From positions 188,501-252,500 of the forward strand of contig JARUPZ010000031.1 of NCBI GenBank assembly GCA_031213475.1: a stretch of DNA of 64,000 bases. The letters run 5' to 3'. Position 1 is the stretch's first letter. Each line of letters begins with the position of its first letter. The notes beneath the pieces are model-generated. The model had not been told where the DNA came from. It worked only from the letters and a program-made list of their open reading frames with translations, and did no database searches. Origin of the DNA: Nereocystis luetkeana (taxonomy: Eukaryota; Sar; Phaeophyceae; Laminariales; Laminariaceae). The position numbers were made by a program, and so were the translations under genes. Of the stretch, positions 1 through 10,799 are shown piece after piece.

Positions 1-896
1 AATAGTCGGGTGGGTGATTATAACCGCCGCTGAGGAAATAGCACGCCACGTCCTGCGGTTGGGATTTCTGGTCCCGCACCACCCGCATGTACCCGGGCTG
101 GAAGAAAGCAGGAAGCTTCAACTCCGGTCGGGACCCGTAGTAGGCCTCGTGCGGCGATTTCATTCCGGCGCTCGCCGTGTTCGCAGAGCGGTTCATGCAT
201 TCTGCTCCCCAAAGGATGGCCTCTAGCCACAGGCGACCACCATTGGCAGAGCGGACGTTCTTGACCGCCTCTAGCTGTACGCCTGGAAACAACCGGGAAA
301 CCTCCATGCGGGCCGCGTGGCCGGCCTTGGCCGCCCTCCAGATGCTGCTCTCGACAGGGGCGTTGTGTTTGGGGGTCCCCGGCGCCGTGTTCTCACGGCG
401 GATGCCGCGGCTGTCGCAAAGGCGCACGTACGCACCACTGGTGAATTCGCCATCCGCACGAAGCGCGCAGGGTTGCCTCATGTCAGCGATGTAGCGCTCC
501 ACCATCAACGGCAGGTCCGACTTCTTTTTGAGGCCGTACGGTCGCATTAACCTCGAAGCCCTGTCGGTGAACATGATCACATGCTCCGATCCGCCGATGG
601 ACGCTTCGTACGGCCCGGCGAGGTCGATGTGCACCAGTTCCCCAGGAAACTTTGCCCGCGAGGACGTCGACCTTGGCACCGCCGCTCTGATCCCCTTCGC
701 CATTGAACATCCCGCGCAGGGGACGAGATGACCCGTTAGGCGGATGCCATGCTGCCGTGCCGATGCCCTCAAAATAGATTCGTTGGCGTGGGCGTGGGTG
801 ACGTGGAACGTGTTACTATCTACCCCAGAGGCAGGGCGCTTGCCAATAAAAAAAATCGTTTCCCCGGGGACAGTACTGCAGCGGCCATCTCGTTTT
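1..896 (-). pseudogene. copia integrase (zinc finger plus DDE core), cut at window edge
   Basis: This frame is open from a TGA near 897 to the left edge, about 298 codons. It has no early ATG, as expected inside a polyprotein. The N-terminal part carries an HHCC zinc-binding arrangement: two His in HVTHAH and two Cys in CAGC, about 30 residues apart. The rve core follows, with first Asp in HIDLAGP (about 623-625), second Asp in RADGEF (about 452-454) and Glu in NAPVESS (about 350-352). The acidic residues are about 56 and 33 residues apart, close to the family norm. The domain would join element cDNA to target DNA in the nucleus. It is listed as a pseudogene because the gag upstream is broken. 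This frame itself shows no lesion. Confidence 0.85.
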
Positions 897-904
897 GATC
901 AACA

Positions 905-1445
905 GGGGGCGTGGGGGGGACCAAGGGGGTCAACGGAGGGTCCGGGGGCACCGGTACTGCAGGGTCTGTACATTGTCCTACAGTGGGCGCGTGGGGCAAG
1001 GCACCCAGGGGCCTTAAATATTTTCCATCCTCTACCCTACGCGGAGGTGGGAGAAAATCATTCTCGCCACTCAGTTCTACTGGGGGCGAGAGGGGGAGGG
1101 GGGGGACCGATACAGTAGGACCTACATACTGTCCTACAGTGGGATAATTATCCAGGGGACGTACATTATTCCCCAGTTCTACTGGACGCGGAGGCGGGAG
1201 AAAATCGTCTTCCTGCACACCCTTTAGATCTACTTTGCAGGCGGGGACGGGGGTAAATAATCCACGTACACTCCACTGCGTTCTACGGCCGGCAGGGGCG
1301 GGGGGGAATTATCCACATACGCTCCTTCAGCTCTTCAGTTAGCGAGGGCGGGGGGAAATCATCCACATGCGGGACACTCGGTTCTACCGGGGGCGAGAGG
1401 GGGGATACTGAAGTAACTGCAGCCAGTCTGACTGGGTGCGAGGGG
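905..1445. repeat. G-rich minisatellite inside the copia pol region
   Basis: Imperfect units of about 50-65 bp recur. Each combines CAGTTCTACTGG with a GGGGGCGAGAGGGGG-like tract and then an AAATCATCCACATAC-like stretch; clear units lie near 1075, 1170, 1280, 1335 and 1380. One minus-strand frame (820-1218) reads through as a proline-rich peptide with recurring PPPRPVE and PTVGQ. The array lies between the protease/pre-integrase part and the integrase zinc finger, a place where copia elements normally have no low-complexity spacer. The integrase frame is closed across it. Confidence 0.7.
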
Positions 1446-1869
1446 GAAAGTCGTGTAGCAGGTAAAAGGAGCCTAAGGCCCCACGGGGGGAAGTTATCTT
1501 ACCTCCAAAAATATGGACACCCTTCGAGTCGAGTGTAATGGGATGCCTAGCCTGAACTGCGTGCAGTGAGAACAGGTTGATGGCAAGCCTATCTACGACG
1601 TATACTCTAGGTAACTGCACGCCGACATCAGTGTCACCATGCAAATCTAAGTTCAAAGTCCCTACGCATAGCACCTTCATGACTGTGCCATCACCAATCG
1701 TGACCCATTCCTGACCCTTAGGGGGCGCCATGCGATTGAATACGTTTGTAGCATCTCCTGTCATGTGGTCACTCGCACCGCTATCGCACATCCATACCCT
1801 GCGGTCAGAGATCGCTACAGCCGATTGACCAACAAAAGCGGAAGCATGTTTAAACTCGCCTTGAGGCAC
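1384..1869 (-). pseudogene. copia aspartic protease and pre-integrase region
   Basis: A 161-aa frame begins MPQGEFKHA. About 27 residues in it has the retropepsin motif WMCDSGASDHMTGD, where DSGA is the catalytic Asp triad of copia proteases. After it come a beta-rich stretch with IGDGT and a pre-integrase-like segment with INLFSLHAVQ. In the family this enzyme cuts the Gag-Pol polyprotein in the cytoplasmic particle. The frame stops at 1384, at the edge of the G-rich minisatellite, so it is separated from the integrase frame. The apparent Met is probably internal, since copia protease is made as part of a polyprotein. Confidence 0.85.
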
Positions 1870-1968
1870 AAAACGTGCAGTGAGTAAGCGCAGAGCCCTG
1901 TCATGAGAGGAAGCAGCATCCGGGGGGTTAGAGGTAGAGGTAGAGGTAGAGGTCGCTGAGGGAGCTGC

Positions 1969-2363
1969 TTATAGACGTGCATCTTGCGAATACTGCTGCA
2001 GCGATGGAGTAGGCGGGTACTGGCATTCCTGATACTGCTGTGGGTCTGGCGACATCCAGTACTGCTGGGGGTCGCTGTAGGTAGCCGGGTCGTACGTCGG
2101 TAGTTGAAGCTGTTCGAGCCGCTTCAGCAGCGCAGCGCTCTCGTTCTCGTAACTCTGGAACTCCGACTTAGTGGCGACGTCGGAGCGGCCAAAACCACGA
2201 GCGTTAGTCCTGTTAACGACGTGCGCTGGACATTCCTGATGACGATGACCAATTTGATTGCAGCAGTGGCATCTCTCGCGAGGATCGTCGGGGTGATTTG
2301 CTGGCGCACTGCCTTGGGGCCGTGGAAGGTGTGACGGGTACGATGGTGGGTATACGCAGCCAC
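1969..2363 (-). pseudogene. copia gag C-terminal part with CCHC zinc knuckle
   Basis: A minus-strand frame ending at a TAA near 1969 contains RERCHCCNQIGHRHQEC, which fits the CX2CX4HX4C zinc knuckle of retroelement nucleocapsids (about 2230-2275). It is followed by a Gln/Tyr/Pro-rich tail with repeated DPQQY and QQYQECQY. The knuckle would bind element RNA during packaging. The frame differs from the rest of gag upstream (2439-3075); the shift falls within C/G runs at about 2365-2440, suggesting an indel. A short GGTAGA microsatellite follows at 1927-1953. Confidence 0.8.
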
Positions 2364-2438
2364 CGGGCGGGGGGGGTACTGAGGCTTTGCGCCACCGCCC
2401 CCCCTCCCGGTACGTCTACCACCGCGCCCTCGGCCCTG

Positions 2439-3075
2439 TCATCCAAAATTTCCTCTACCACGGCCACCGTCACCAGGCCCACGCCACCTCGGTTGCCACT
2501 GCTGTTGGGCGCCACCACTCCAGACCATGCCATGCTGCTGTCGTTGCTGCTGTTGCTGCGGTTGCTGCTGCTGCCCAGATCCTCCGTTCCCCCTCCCTTT
2601 CCTTCGGTTCCACCCTCCGTCCTTGCCCCCATCATCGCCGCCCGTCACCCCGCGATCAGCGTCGGTGGCGATCAAGGCGTGCGCACTTGTCCCTTGCTCC
2701 TCCTTTCCCCCCTTCTTCGGCTCCATCTCATGATAGGACTCCAGCACCATTCGCTCAAGGTCCACCCTGGTCAAAGAATCGCGCATCATAAGTACGAGCT
2801 TGACAAGCTCGTACTTAGACAAAAGGCAACGAAGAATGTGACGGTTTGTTTCAAGGGCCGTCTTGTGAACCCCCATTTCTCTCATTTTCATGACAATAAG
2901 GTATGCCCTAGAAAAGTACTCATTGGGGGACTATTTGTCACTCATGGCCAATGCTTCGAATTCCCTCATGGTACGGTACTTGGCAGCCTCGTCGTTGGGA
3001 GAATACCAAGCGAGGATCACGGCCCATGCCTCGGACGGAGAGCCGGCAGCCAAGATGGCATCTGAATGGGGAGGC
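2439..3075 (-). pseudogene. copia gag capsid-like region, with in-frame stop
   Basis: On the minus strand the segment resembles the capsid-like gag domain of copia elements (the UBN2/DUF4219 group). It has an AVILAWYSPNDEAAKY part, a TMREFEAL part and an NEYFSRAYLIVMKMREMG helix followed by NRHILRCLLSKY. An in-frame TAG interrupts it just before SPNEYF (about 2931-2933). Downstream it becomes Gln-rich and then Gly/Arg-rich (RGRGN), typical of an RNA-binding gag tail. The stop plus the later frame change make gag nonfunctional in this copy. The CTG-rich plus strand here is simply the complement of the poly-Gln stretch. Confidence 0.75.
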
Positions 3076-3234
3076 TAATTAGCCCCGTTCAAAAGGCCTT
3101 TTTAAGCTGTCTGTGCTTTTTTTTGTGATATCTACCTTCGAATGTGTACGTTCCAATTCGACGACGCTCTTACCACCTCCTAATTTGACTGGTACTTCAG
3201 CCGTCAATGCATCGTAACAAATCGTTGACATTGC

Positions 3235-3645
3235 TCAAGACACAATAAGTCTAATCCAGACAAAGCCCTTCGATGAGTCACCACCGAACTTGGGGATATT
3301 TGCCATTACTAACGTGCCTTGACGAACCTGCGGCTCTGGCGGTGGCACGATCGTCGACGAAGAGGTCGCTCCAACAGCTCTTCCGCCGCTCTGTAGCTCC
3401 AGTTGCTCGACGAATCGGTTCAACAAAGAGTCTTCACATCTTTCGGACTCGGCGATGGTGGGAGTCCCAGGTTCTCTCCCGGCCTCCACACTGTCGTCCC
3501 TCCGAGAGGCTCGCTCCTTCTCGAGTTCTTCAGTCGCGGCTTGCAGCAAGCGGGAGTTTTCGTTCCGTCGTGCCTCCATCAAGCGGGCTTGCTCGTCCAT
3601 TCTAGATTGCATTTCAGCCAATCTAGCTTCCAGTATTGCCTCCAT
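3235..3645 (-). pseudogene. copia gag N-terminal coiled-coil segment
   Basis: A 136-aa frame starts with an ATG at 3645. It opens with a heptad-rich, highly charged helix (MEAILEARLAEMQSRMDE, then EARRNENSRLL), probably a coiled coil for particle assembly. It ends with ANIPKFGGDSSKGF, similar to the start of retroelement gag capsid domains. It lies about 150 bp inside the candidate 5' LTR, as expected for a gag start. The frame ends at 3235, and about 160 bp of closed frame separate it from the capsid-like segment. Confidence 0.6.
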
Positions 3646-3797
3646 CTTTGTGAGACTGGGATCGCTCTAATCGCTGCCCCTAGCCCACAGAGTCTCGTCG
3701 GATCCCCGCTAGCGTGATCGATACTCTGGGGCGTGACAGGCCTTACGCAGTCAGGCGAGGTAAGCAGAACTCATGATGGTCTTTGGAAGGACTCTCG

Positions 3798-3995
3798 TGT
3801 TGTATTATACCGGACGAACGAGGAAAGAGAGAGAGTGAAGACGTGTCCACCTCTGACGTCGGTCGTTCGTCGTAGTGACGGTTTCACCCAGTACCAAAAT
3901 CCCCCCGGCATAAACTAGCCTTCCTATATACTTATTCCACCGCACAAGACTGTGCGATAGATACAGCAGCAGTAGTACTCCGAGCATACTCAACA
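3798..3995 (-). repeat. candidate 5' LTR of the copia element (198 bp)
   Basis: The segment begins TGTTGTATTATAC and ends CATACTCAACA on the plus strand. It is therefore bounded by the inverted TGTTG/CAACA ends typical of LTRs, and it sits immediately upstream of gag. On the minus strand it contains a TATA-like AAGTATATAGG. The partner LTR would lie outside the window, so identity cannot be checked. The possible flanking target duplication AAACT (3996-4000) is likewise unverifiable. Confidence 0.5.
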
Positions 3996-4715
3996 AAACT
4001 GACCCGGTACGACTCACGGCTGAGCCCGTGTAAAAGCGGCAAGAAGGGTCTGTAACGCAGCGACAAGTGCAAGCGTGGGGACAAAGAAGACTCGCACTGG
4101 CTGGAGCCTAGGACAGCACGCACCAGTTGCGACAGAAGAACACCATCATGGAGGAGACCAACAAGATAGCAACACTAGCAATGGGTCTTCCAAAACACTC
4201 GACGGCAGGGACCGTTCTGTTTATCTATTAATAGCTGGGAGACAATAATTTTCAATCCCCGCAGGACAGAGAGTGCCCGAATTTACCTGGCGACGCCGAC
4301 AATGCCGAGAGCAGCACGGACATCATGCTATCCATATTTCAGTGGAAGGTCGACAACATCTACTTCTACTCCATGCCCACCCTTGCGACAACTGACGGCG
4401 CCAGAAGTAGCCGAGCAGTACGAGTCCATCGACGACGGCGCCGGCGACGCGGGAGCGGCATGGCTGGTGCTGGTAGAAAAGTACAACATAACTTCCTACG
4501 CCGCTCACATGGCAAGCTATAAAATAATTTCACATTTCCACCCCGGACAGGGTCTTGATACACCTGGCCTGTACGCAAGGAAAGTAGCGTGAGACCGAAT
4601 CCATGAACATGGGCAGGTCATCACGGACCAATATCTCGCGGGCATGATCTGACATGGGGGGATACTTGTTATTACAAGCAGCTGTGAGTTGTTCGTAGAT
4701 TATTAGCTCCATGCG
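3996..4715. other. no recognisable feature
   Basis: Only short ORFs with no family resemblance are seen. The stretch has no clear tandem structure, terminal repeats or tRNA-like boxes. Confidence 0.5.
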
Positions 4716-4928
4716 AGATTGGTTTCAAGTCATCGTATGATTGGTCCCCTAACGGGGTAGAGGCAAGAGACACAGGAGGGGGGCGAGTGCTCTCAGGGGC
4801 CATATCACCCCAGGCACACAAGCTCAGCAGACAAAAAGCGGTCAAACCTATAAAAGGTCAATGTCCCGAACCGATACGAAACTGCATGATGTAGCTTTCA
4901 TACACACTGAGAGTTCCCAATCAACACG
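4716..4928 (+). repeat. dispersed repeat R1, copy a
   Basis: About 210 bp beginning AGATTGGTTTCAAGTCATCG is repeated in the same orientation at 7831-8036. Shared landmarks include GTGCTCTCAGGGGCCATA, ACACAAGC, and GATACGAAACTGCATG near the end. A TATA-like CCTATAAAAGG occurs at about 4849. The two copies flank 2.9 kb, so they could be LTRs of a decayed element, but there are no TG/CA ends and no retroelement coding between them. Confidence 0.7.
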
Positions 4929-5102
4929 CTCCCATATTCTTCACGACGCAGTGATGACAGTGACGAACCGACCCTACTGTAGACTCAATTCCTTTTCACC
5001 TAAAACAACGAAGATGACCAGAGAAAATCAATCCTCAATGAGCGAAAATCTCTTCCATACTTCCACTTACCACAATTGAAACCCTAAAAACAGACTACAG
5101 GC

Positions 5103-5200
5103 CGGCGTCCCCGGTGGCTTGGTGGGTGATCCGCATGCCTATCAAGATCTATTTCGTGGATTCGAGTCTCACCGAGTGCATGCTCGCAGAGACTTTTTCT
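5103..5200 (+). mobile_element. tRNA-like element (SINE head or tRNA pseudogene)
   Basis: GGTGGCTTGGTGGGTGATCC (about 5113) fits a pol III A box. GGATTCGAGTCTCACC (about 5157) fits a B box about 45 bp downstream. A T5 run (about 5192-5196), which could stop pol III, follows. The acceptor and anticodon arms do not pair convincingly, so this is not called as a functional tRNA. No second copy is seen in the window. Confidence 0.45.
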
Positions 5201-6150
5201 TGCACAAACAAAAATGATTAGAGGAAAGCGCGAGAGCGCGAGTTAGCTACATTCGATGGAAAATCGACGACCAGTGGAAATGCTGAACCCTATGCGCGAC
5301 AAAAAACAAAGGCATGTACCGGGGGGGAGAAGAGACGACACCTGTGACCACGGCTTGTCCAGAAGATCGCTGAGAGTAAAAATAAAACTTCCTATTAATA
5401 CGAGTTAGGCTGGAAAGTAAAAGTGATGATTTAAAGAAAAAAGTAGTCGCGCCTTTTGAAGGAGAAACGAAGGCGAAGGCAAAAAGTGTATTGCCAGATA
5501 TCACTATTTTGTAGGTCCCCTGGACAAAAATCTCCCCTTGTCCCCTACTACCGCCATATATACACACACAGTAACGACAAAGCGACACGGCGTTCATCTC
5601 CGCAACATCGAATATACCCGACGCTAAAAGTAGCTTACGCTCTCCAAGCTACCAAAGGTATCTGACCAACCACAAACCACCACGTTCCACTGCAAAACAA
5701 CTCGCAAGACAACGCGCTTGCGAGTCAAATAAAATCCTCGAAACATATATATTATCTTTCGAATTCCCGAACACGATTACAACCATCCATCAAGTTCGGG
5801 AAAAAAATGATGGCTATGGAATGACTAATCATGACTTTGCACCCCCTCTCTCAAACTCAGGTCGGTAAGTCTTGTACGGCCACCGGGTGCCCCTTCCCGT
5901 CTCGGCAACACACGTAGGAAGCCGCAAACAAGAGATACCAGCTAAACCAGTAGGTCAGTATTATAGCCAATCATGCTCCGCAACAAATGTACGCCCGTGA
6001 AGAAGTACTTTCCCTTTCCCCCCCCCCCTGTATTGTAAAAAACAACTTTGCAACCTGCCCATACCAACCGCTGTGCCCTGCAGGGAACGCCACATGGCGT
6101 GCTGGAATTGCGAGAGAGCTTGTCGACATCAAAAGGCATATCTACGACCA
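5200..6150. other. no recognisable gene
   Basis: AT-richer anonymous DNA with ORFs under 120 codons and no domain resemblance. No repeat boundaries were identified. Confidence 0.45.
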
Positions 6151-6510
6151 CGGGATGGGCCCAAACGATATATCTCCTACCATCCACGACTCTGCCCGGA
6201 ACGAACGATAATCCTACCGTTCACAAATAATCCAACGCGAATCGCAAAGTACATATATCCCATCATATCCACGACTCTACCCGGGACGGATCTATTTTGT
6301 CCTTACGATTCGGACATCTAACCCGAATCGCTAACCACACATCTCCTTTCATCCGCGACTTACCCGAAAAGAACGACACATCTCTCACCATTCAGTATCC
6401 TCTACCCAGTCGCAAACGACATATCTCCGATCGTCCACGACTTTTCCGGAAAGAACGATAAATCTCATGCCAGGCTGAAGTCCCTGCCCAGTCGCAAACG
6501 ATACATCTCC
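6150..6510. repeat. degenerate tandem repeat, about 80-110 bp units
   Basis: The motif ATATCTCC, then ATC, CCACGACT, CCCGGAA and GAACGATA recurs near 6165, 6257, 6340, 6420 and 6495, with diverged spacers that include CAGTCGCAAACGA. Units are too diverged for the period to be exact. No coding function is evident. Confidence 0.5.
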
Positions 6511-7099
6511 AAATTTGTGCGATCAAAAACAAGATTTAATCTACAGTACTGTAGCAGGTGTATCCATCGAAGGGAAAAATCTTACCCCTGCGAATACCCA
6601 GCTAACCTATAGTCAGGTGTTCCCCCCTCGTCCCGCGAACTTCCGTAATCAAAGTTCCAGTCGACCATATACTCACATTTTTGCTCTTTCCACGATCCCC
6701 CCGCTGCTGCTGCTGCCGCTGCTGCCGCTGCTGTCGTGAAGCGCTCTCAGCTACGCCGAGTGCATTGCCGTCATGAAGGCGCTATTCTCCTCTTAGTTTG
6801 AACTTCTGCAGTGAGCGCACAAAGCCCCCCACGCCCGCTGACTCCACCGCGTATCCCTCCGCAATAGAGTGTACTTGATCATGCCACGCGACGGTTTGCC
6901 CTCACCGACTTCCCTTGTGAGCTGGAGCACATGGCCAGGCATCGACCATGTGTCTTTTCGCGGAATGGACAGACGCGTCCCCCTTGCTCAGCGATACACC
7001 CATATCTGCTCCTCTTCCATATCCAAACTCTCCGTGGAGTGCGCACGGTAGAGAAATGTCGCATGACTTGAAGTCCCCCTGTCGCAGCACGCGTCGGGG

Positions 7100-7800
7100 G
7101 TGCCTACAGCTGTCCCACCGTAGGGATTCTAGCTACTGCTGTGAACCAGGAGCTACTCCCGTAGAACGACACCGTGACCGCATCGTTCATATCCGCCACC
7201 AGCCTCCCCGAAGTGGAGTACGTGCGGCTACGCAGCGCGATTTACACCCATTGACCACACGACGAGGGTGCCCAAGAATGCACTTCCTCCTTGGGACATA
7301 TTGCTGCTGCTGTAAGTCCCCCCTTCCCGCTGAACACGGCGAGGGTGTCAACGGTTCTGCTTAAACCATGAATATACATACGTTGCTGCTCCTCCCTGCC
7401 TACGGTTATGCTCCGCCGTAGGACTTTAGCTATTGCTGTTGTACTACAGTAGCTACTCGGTCGAAACGATACTGCGTCCACCGCATCGTTCATCTCCACC
7501 ACTAACTTCCCTGTCGCGGAGTACGTACGGCTACGCCCCCGATTTCCCCTCACCGACCACATGACGGGAGTGCCCAAGAATAGGATTCCTTCTTGGGGTA
7601 TTTCGCTACGGCTGCACGTCCGCCGTTTTTCCGCTACAGCTGGCAGGGGTGCTTACGATTTGACTCCCACCGTGCATAGGGCGTAAGCTGCTGCAGCCCA
7701 TGGTTATACTGCCACCAAGGGATGTGTAGCTACTACTGCTGTACAGCAGCAGCTGACGGCAGTAGCGGCTCCCAAAAAATGACGTCGCCCCCACGGCACC
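7100..7800. repeat. 299-bp-period tandem repeat, three units
   Basis: TAGCTACTGCTGT-like anchors occur at about 7129, 7428 and 7727, an exact spacing of 299 bp. Units 1 and 2 also share CCGCATCGTTCAT, GGAGTACGT, CGGCTACGC, and TGCCCAAGAAT followed by CCTTGGG. Unit 3 is diverged and truncated. No long frame is conserved between units, so it behaves as a satellite-like duplication rather than a coding repeat. Confidence 0.65.
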
Positions 7801-7830
7801 ATCTCCGACCTTTCACCGTCGTATACACGG

Positions 7831-8036
7831 AGATGGGTTTCAAGTCATCGCATTATTGGTTTCCCAACAGGGTGGAGGCAAGATATACAGGAGAAGGGTA
7901 AGTGCTCTCAGGGGCCATACCACCCCAGCACACAAGCCCAGAGGACAACAGGCGGACTAGCCTATAAGATGTCAACAGCCCTTGCCGATACGAAACTGCA
8001 TGTAACTGCGATACTGAAAATACCGAATCAACATGA
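7831..8036 (+). repeat. dispersed repeat R1, copy b
   Basis: Second copy of the 210-bp repeat at 4716-4928, same orientation. It shares GTGCTCTCAGGGGCCATA and GATACGAAACTGCATG, with substitutions and small indels. Similarity stops abruptly on both sides. Confidence 0.7.
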
Positions 8037-8359
8037 GTTCTACCATTCAAGGGTTGATACTCAGCTGTGCAACCTGCGTGATATACGTCGTCCGCGCGTG
8101 TTCTATATCTCCCGTTCATCATGTTTTTGTTTGTTTTTCGACACTCACGCTGCACATTGAAGAATGGCAAACTCAACAATCATACGTTTCCCACGTATAT
8201 GCTGTAGCACTGCTTCAAATCATACATCACATGCTTGTGAATTCTTGTGAGTCCGGCTGCACAGATCCACGTCGCTTGTGGTCCCCCCTCCCGACCGCGC
8301 GGGCCGATTGCGAAGATCTGGTCCGATTTGGCCGCTACCTCCAGCGCGTCTCGCCGTAG

Positions 8360-10790
8360 GTGCTAGAATCTGCAGTTGACTGCTGGGTAACGTAGGGGTG
8401 TCGGTGCCGCGCCTTTTGCAAGGTCCTCAACCAAACAACGAGCGCGAAGCACCTGGTCTCCGTGCTCACATGGTAAACTTATCGCCCGGTGCCCGAGCTG
8501 GAGCATTACACGGCAGACGCCGCGTGCCAAGTGTCCTCGGGTACTACCTAAGAAGGAACGGGAGGGTATCCCGTTCCTGGGTTTCGTCCTCGGCACCCTG
8601 AGGGATCTTCCATCTGGTGCCTCGCGGTTTGGTATCCTAGACCCACTGTCGTTCAGGACGGCTCCCCTCCCTCCGCTTTTATTTGGCAATCCATTCTCCG
8701 TTCTGTCCTCCCTCCACCACTAGTTCGCGCCCCTCCGGTATCCACTTCTCCGCCACCCTCATAATCTCCCCCCTAGGTTTGCTCCCTATACCGCCATCCG
8801 CCCCCTTCCGGCCGTGCTGACGAAAGTCGCGCACTACCCCCCGGCCTGGGGATATGCCCCGAACCCGTGTCGGCCCGTCTCCCTGCACTGGCTGCTCGTG
8901 TCCCTCTCCTAGATCGTCTTGACTGACCTCGTCTACTATTTTTGGCCGATTCTCGTCGTCAGTCGTTGCTAGTTGTAGGCACTGTTGCGACGGTTATTGT
9001 CGACGCAACTTCGGACCTTGTCCAGGGCGTTCCAATCTGTCTCTCTGGCGTGGTATCCCTTCGCCCTGCTTTCTGGTGGCTTTAAACGACACCCGGAGCT
9101 TTGCTTGTTCTTGCTCAAGCCGCCCCCTCGGTACCGGTCCGCTCTCCAGCGCTGTCCCCGTTTTTCTCGGGCAAGGCGCCATCTCAGCCAGAAAGAGAGG
9201 CAACTCGACACCTTCCTCCAGCGCGTTTTGAACCCTGGCGGTCGATGGTGTTGAACGTTTCTTCCACTCGGCCTCGAGGCCCTCCAGCTATTCTGATGTG
9301 AGGCCCAATGCAGAGCCCGCGGTTTGTTCACCGCAACGGCATATCCTGGGGACGGACTCCAAACGTGGCCAACAGCGCATGGTAGCGGCCTAGAGTCACT
9401 TCCCATTCATTTTACAGGGGGGAACCAAAGAAAGGCCCGCGAAGCAGGCCCACAACATCGCTGAACAGGGAGCACAAGATTGTCGAAAAAATAAAAAATC
9501 GAGCTTCTCCCGTGGGCGCGTGACATGAGCTCGAACGAGCTGTAAACGACGATTGCCTAGCTATGAGCAGGCCCCGATCTGGGGACGCTCTACTGAAGGG
9601 GGTCAGTGAGTTGTCCGATAGTGTGTTCCTCAACGTCGTCCATCTCCCCCCAAGCTCGGCCATTGGGTGCCCTCTAGCAAGCTCCGCCGAGTGGAGGGGC
9701 CGGCTTCCTCCCATCCACTCGGAGCAGCATGCGATACAGGACCTCAGGTCTACATATCTTCTTGCGAAACGGTCCGCTCGTTCCAGCATGCAGCGGACGT
9801 CCACAAACCGTCAGTGGGGGCACGGAACGGGTACCCGCATGTGATTGTCCCCCGATCCCCCTGCCTCCTCGCCCGCCGTCCCTTCTACAAGTTGGTCGTT
9901 TTGGGCTTCGCCCGCGGCCTCCTCCACCTCCGACCTGGCTGAGCACCAAAACCTTGTAAGCTGTCGCCGTCGGCGGGTACCCCGCCGCGTCGCTCCGTCA
10001 TATTGTTGGTGAATGCTCGACAGTATTTTTGTGAGGAAGAACGTTCACCGATGGGGCGGCCTATCCCCTTCTCTTAGGGACACCCCAAAACGGCCTTATC
10101 CCATGGCGGAGGCCCTCGGTACGTTTTCCACGACGCACTCCGTGTGAGCGAGCCAATCGGCGAAAACGGACCTCTAACAGTCTATAAAACACTCCCCACA
10201 GGGTCCCCACGGCGCTTCCACTTGTGGCTGCCGAGGGGTCGTGCCACGCCAACCTTTGCCGATGTCTTCGTCTCCTCTGTCGGTTGCACTCCACGACGAC
10301 TCTACCGTTCCGGTTGGGGTGGTAGACGTCCTGGAGAAGCGAAGCTAAGCTTTGATGACCCTGGTATATCTGGCTCTCTCCTCCGGTGTGCCCGCCAATC
10401 CGTCTGAAAGCACGGATCTGCTGGAGAAGGGAGTGCACGGTAGATCCATCTCTCGGTGCACCGCATGTAGGGTGAGATCCGGGCACGTGACCTGGTTTAT
10501 GAGTGTGGTGTACACTAGCACAAGGTATCTCTTCGGAGTGTGGCTCTACATACATACGTAAAGCAGTATTAGACTTCGTATCGGAAATTCCGATTAATCG
10601 GAAATTGCGTCGGTTATCAAATCGGAACAATGTCATACAATGTCCGAACATCTGATCAAAACGCGTTTTCTTCTTCCGGGGTGAGGGGGATATTGCTCTA
10701 CTGCTCCTACTGCAGTGTACAAGGTGAACACTTTGATGTGAGCTGCCAGAAGAAAATGCTCCTCGGCAGTAGCGTAATGATCTGAATTTC
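8360..10790 (-). other. decayed coding-like region, unrecognised
   Basis: Minus-strand frames at 8363-8689, 8679-8888, 8969-9406, 9412-9804 and 10061-10792 have coding-like composition: Arg/Glu-rich, with long overlapping frames and coherent helical runs such as LEQEQAKLRVSFKATRKQ. None carries a motif I recognise, and frames change repeatedly. The longest frame (243 aa, 10061-10792) looks in part like an off-frame reading. One reading is an old retroelement gag or pol remnant; decayed host sequence is equally possible. Confidence 0.25.
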
Positions 10791-10799
10791 ATTGCTTCC

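Larger units (their letters stand above)
1..3995 (-). mobile_element. Ty1/copia-type LTR retrotransposon, 5' part, degenerate
   Basis: Reading leftwards on the minus strand there is a candidate 5' LTR, a gag-like region with a zinc knuckle, an aspartic protease with a pre-integrase region, and a zinc-binding plus DDE integrase. Protease-integrase order ahead of reverse transcriptase is diagnostic of Ty1/copia elements. Reverse transcriptase, RNase H and the 3' LTR would lie left of position 1, outside the window. Gag is broken by a stop and at least one frame change near G-rich runs, so this copy is not autonomous. The integrase frame is still open. Confidence 0.85.

Noticed and set aside
2298..3065. 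255-aa plus-strand ORF, the longest in the window
   Set aside because: It is antisense to the copia gag. The Leu/Pro/Ser-rich content is the complement of the Gln- and Gly-rich gag tail.
10061..10792. 243-aa gene
   Set aside because: No domain, and alternative frames of the same stretch look equally protein-like. Left as decayed coding-like DNA.
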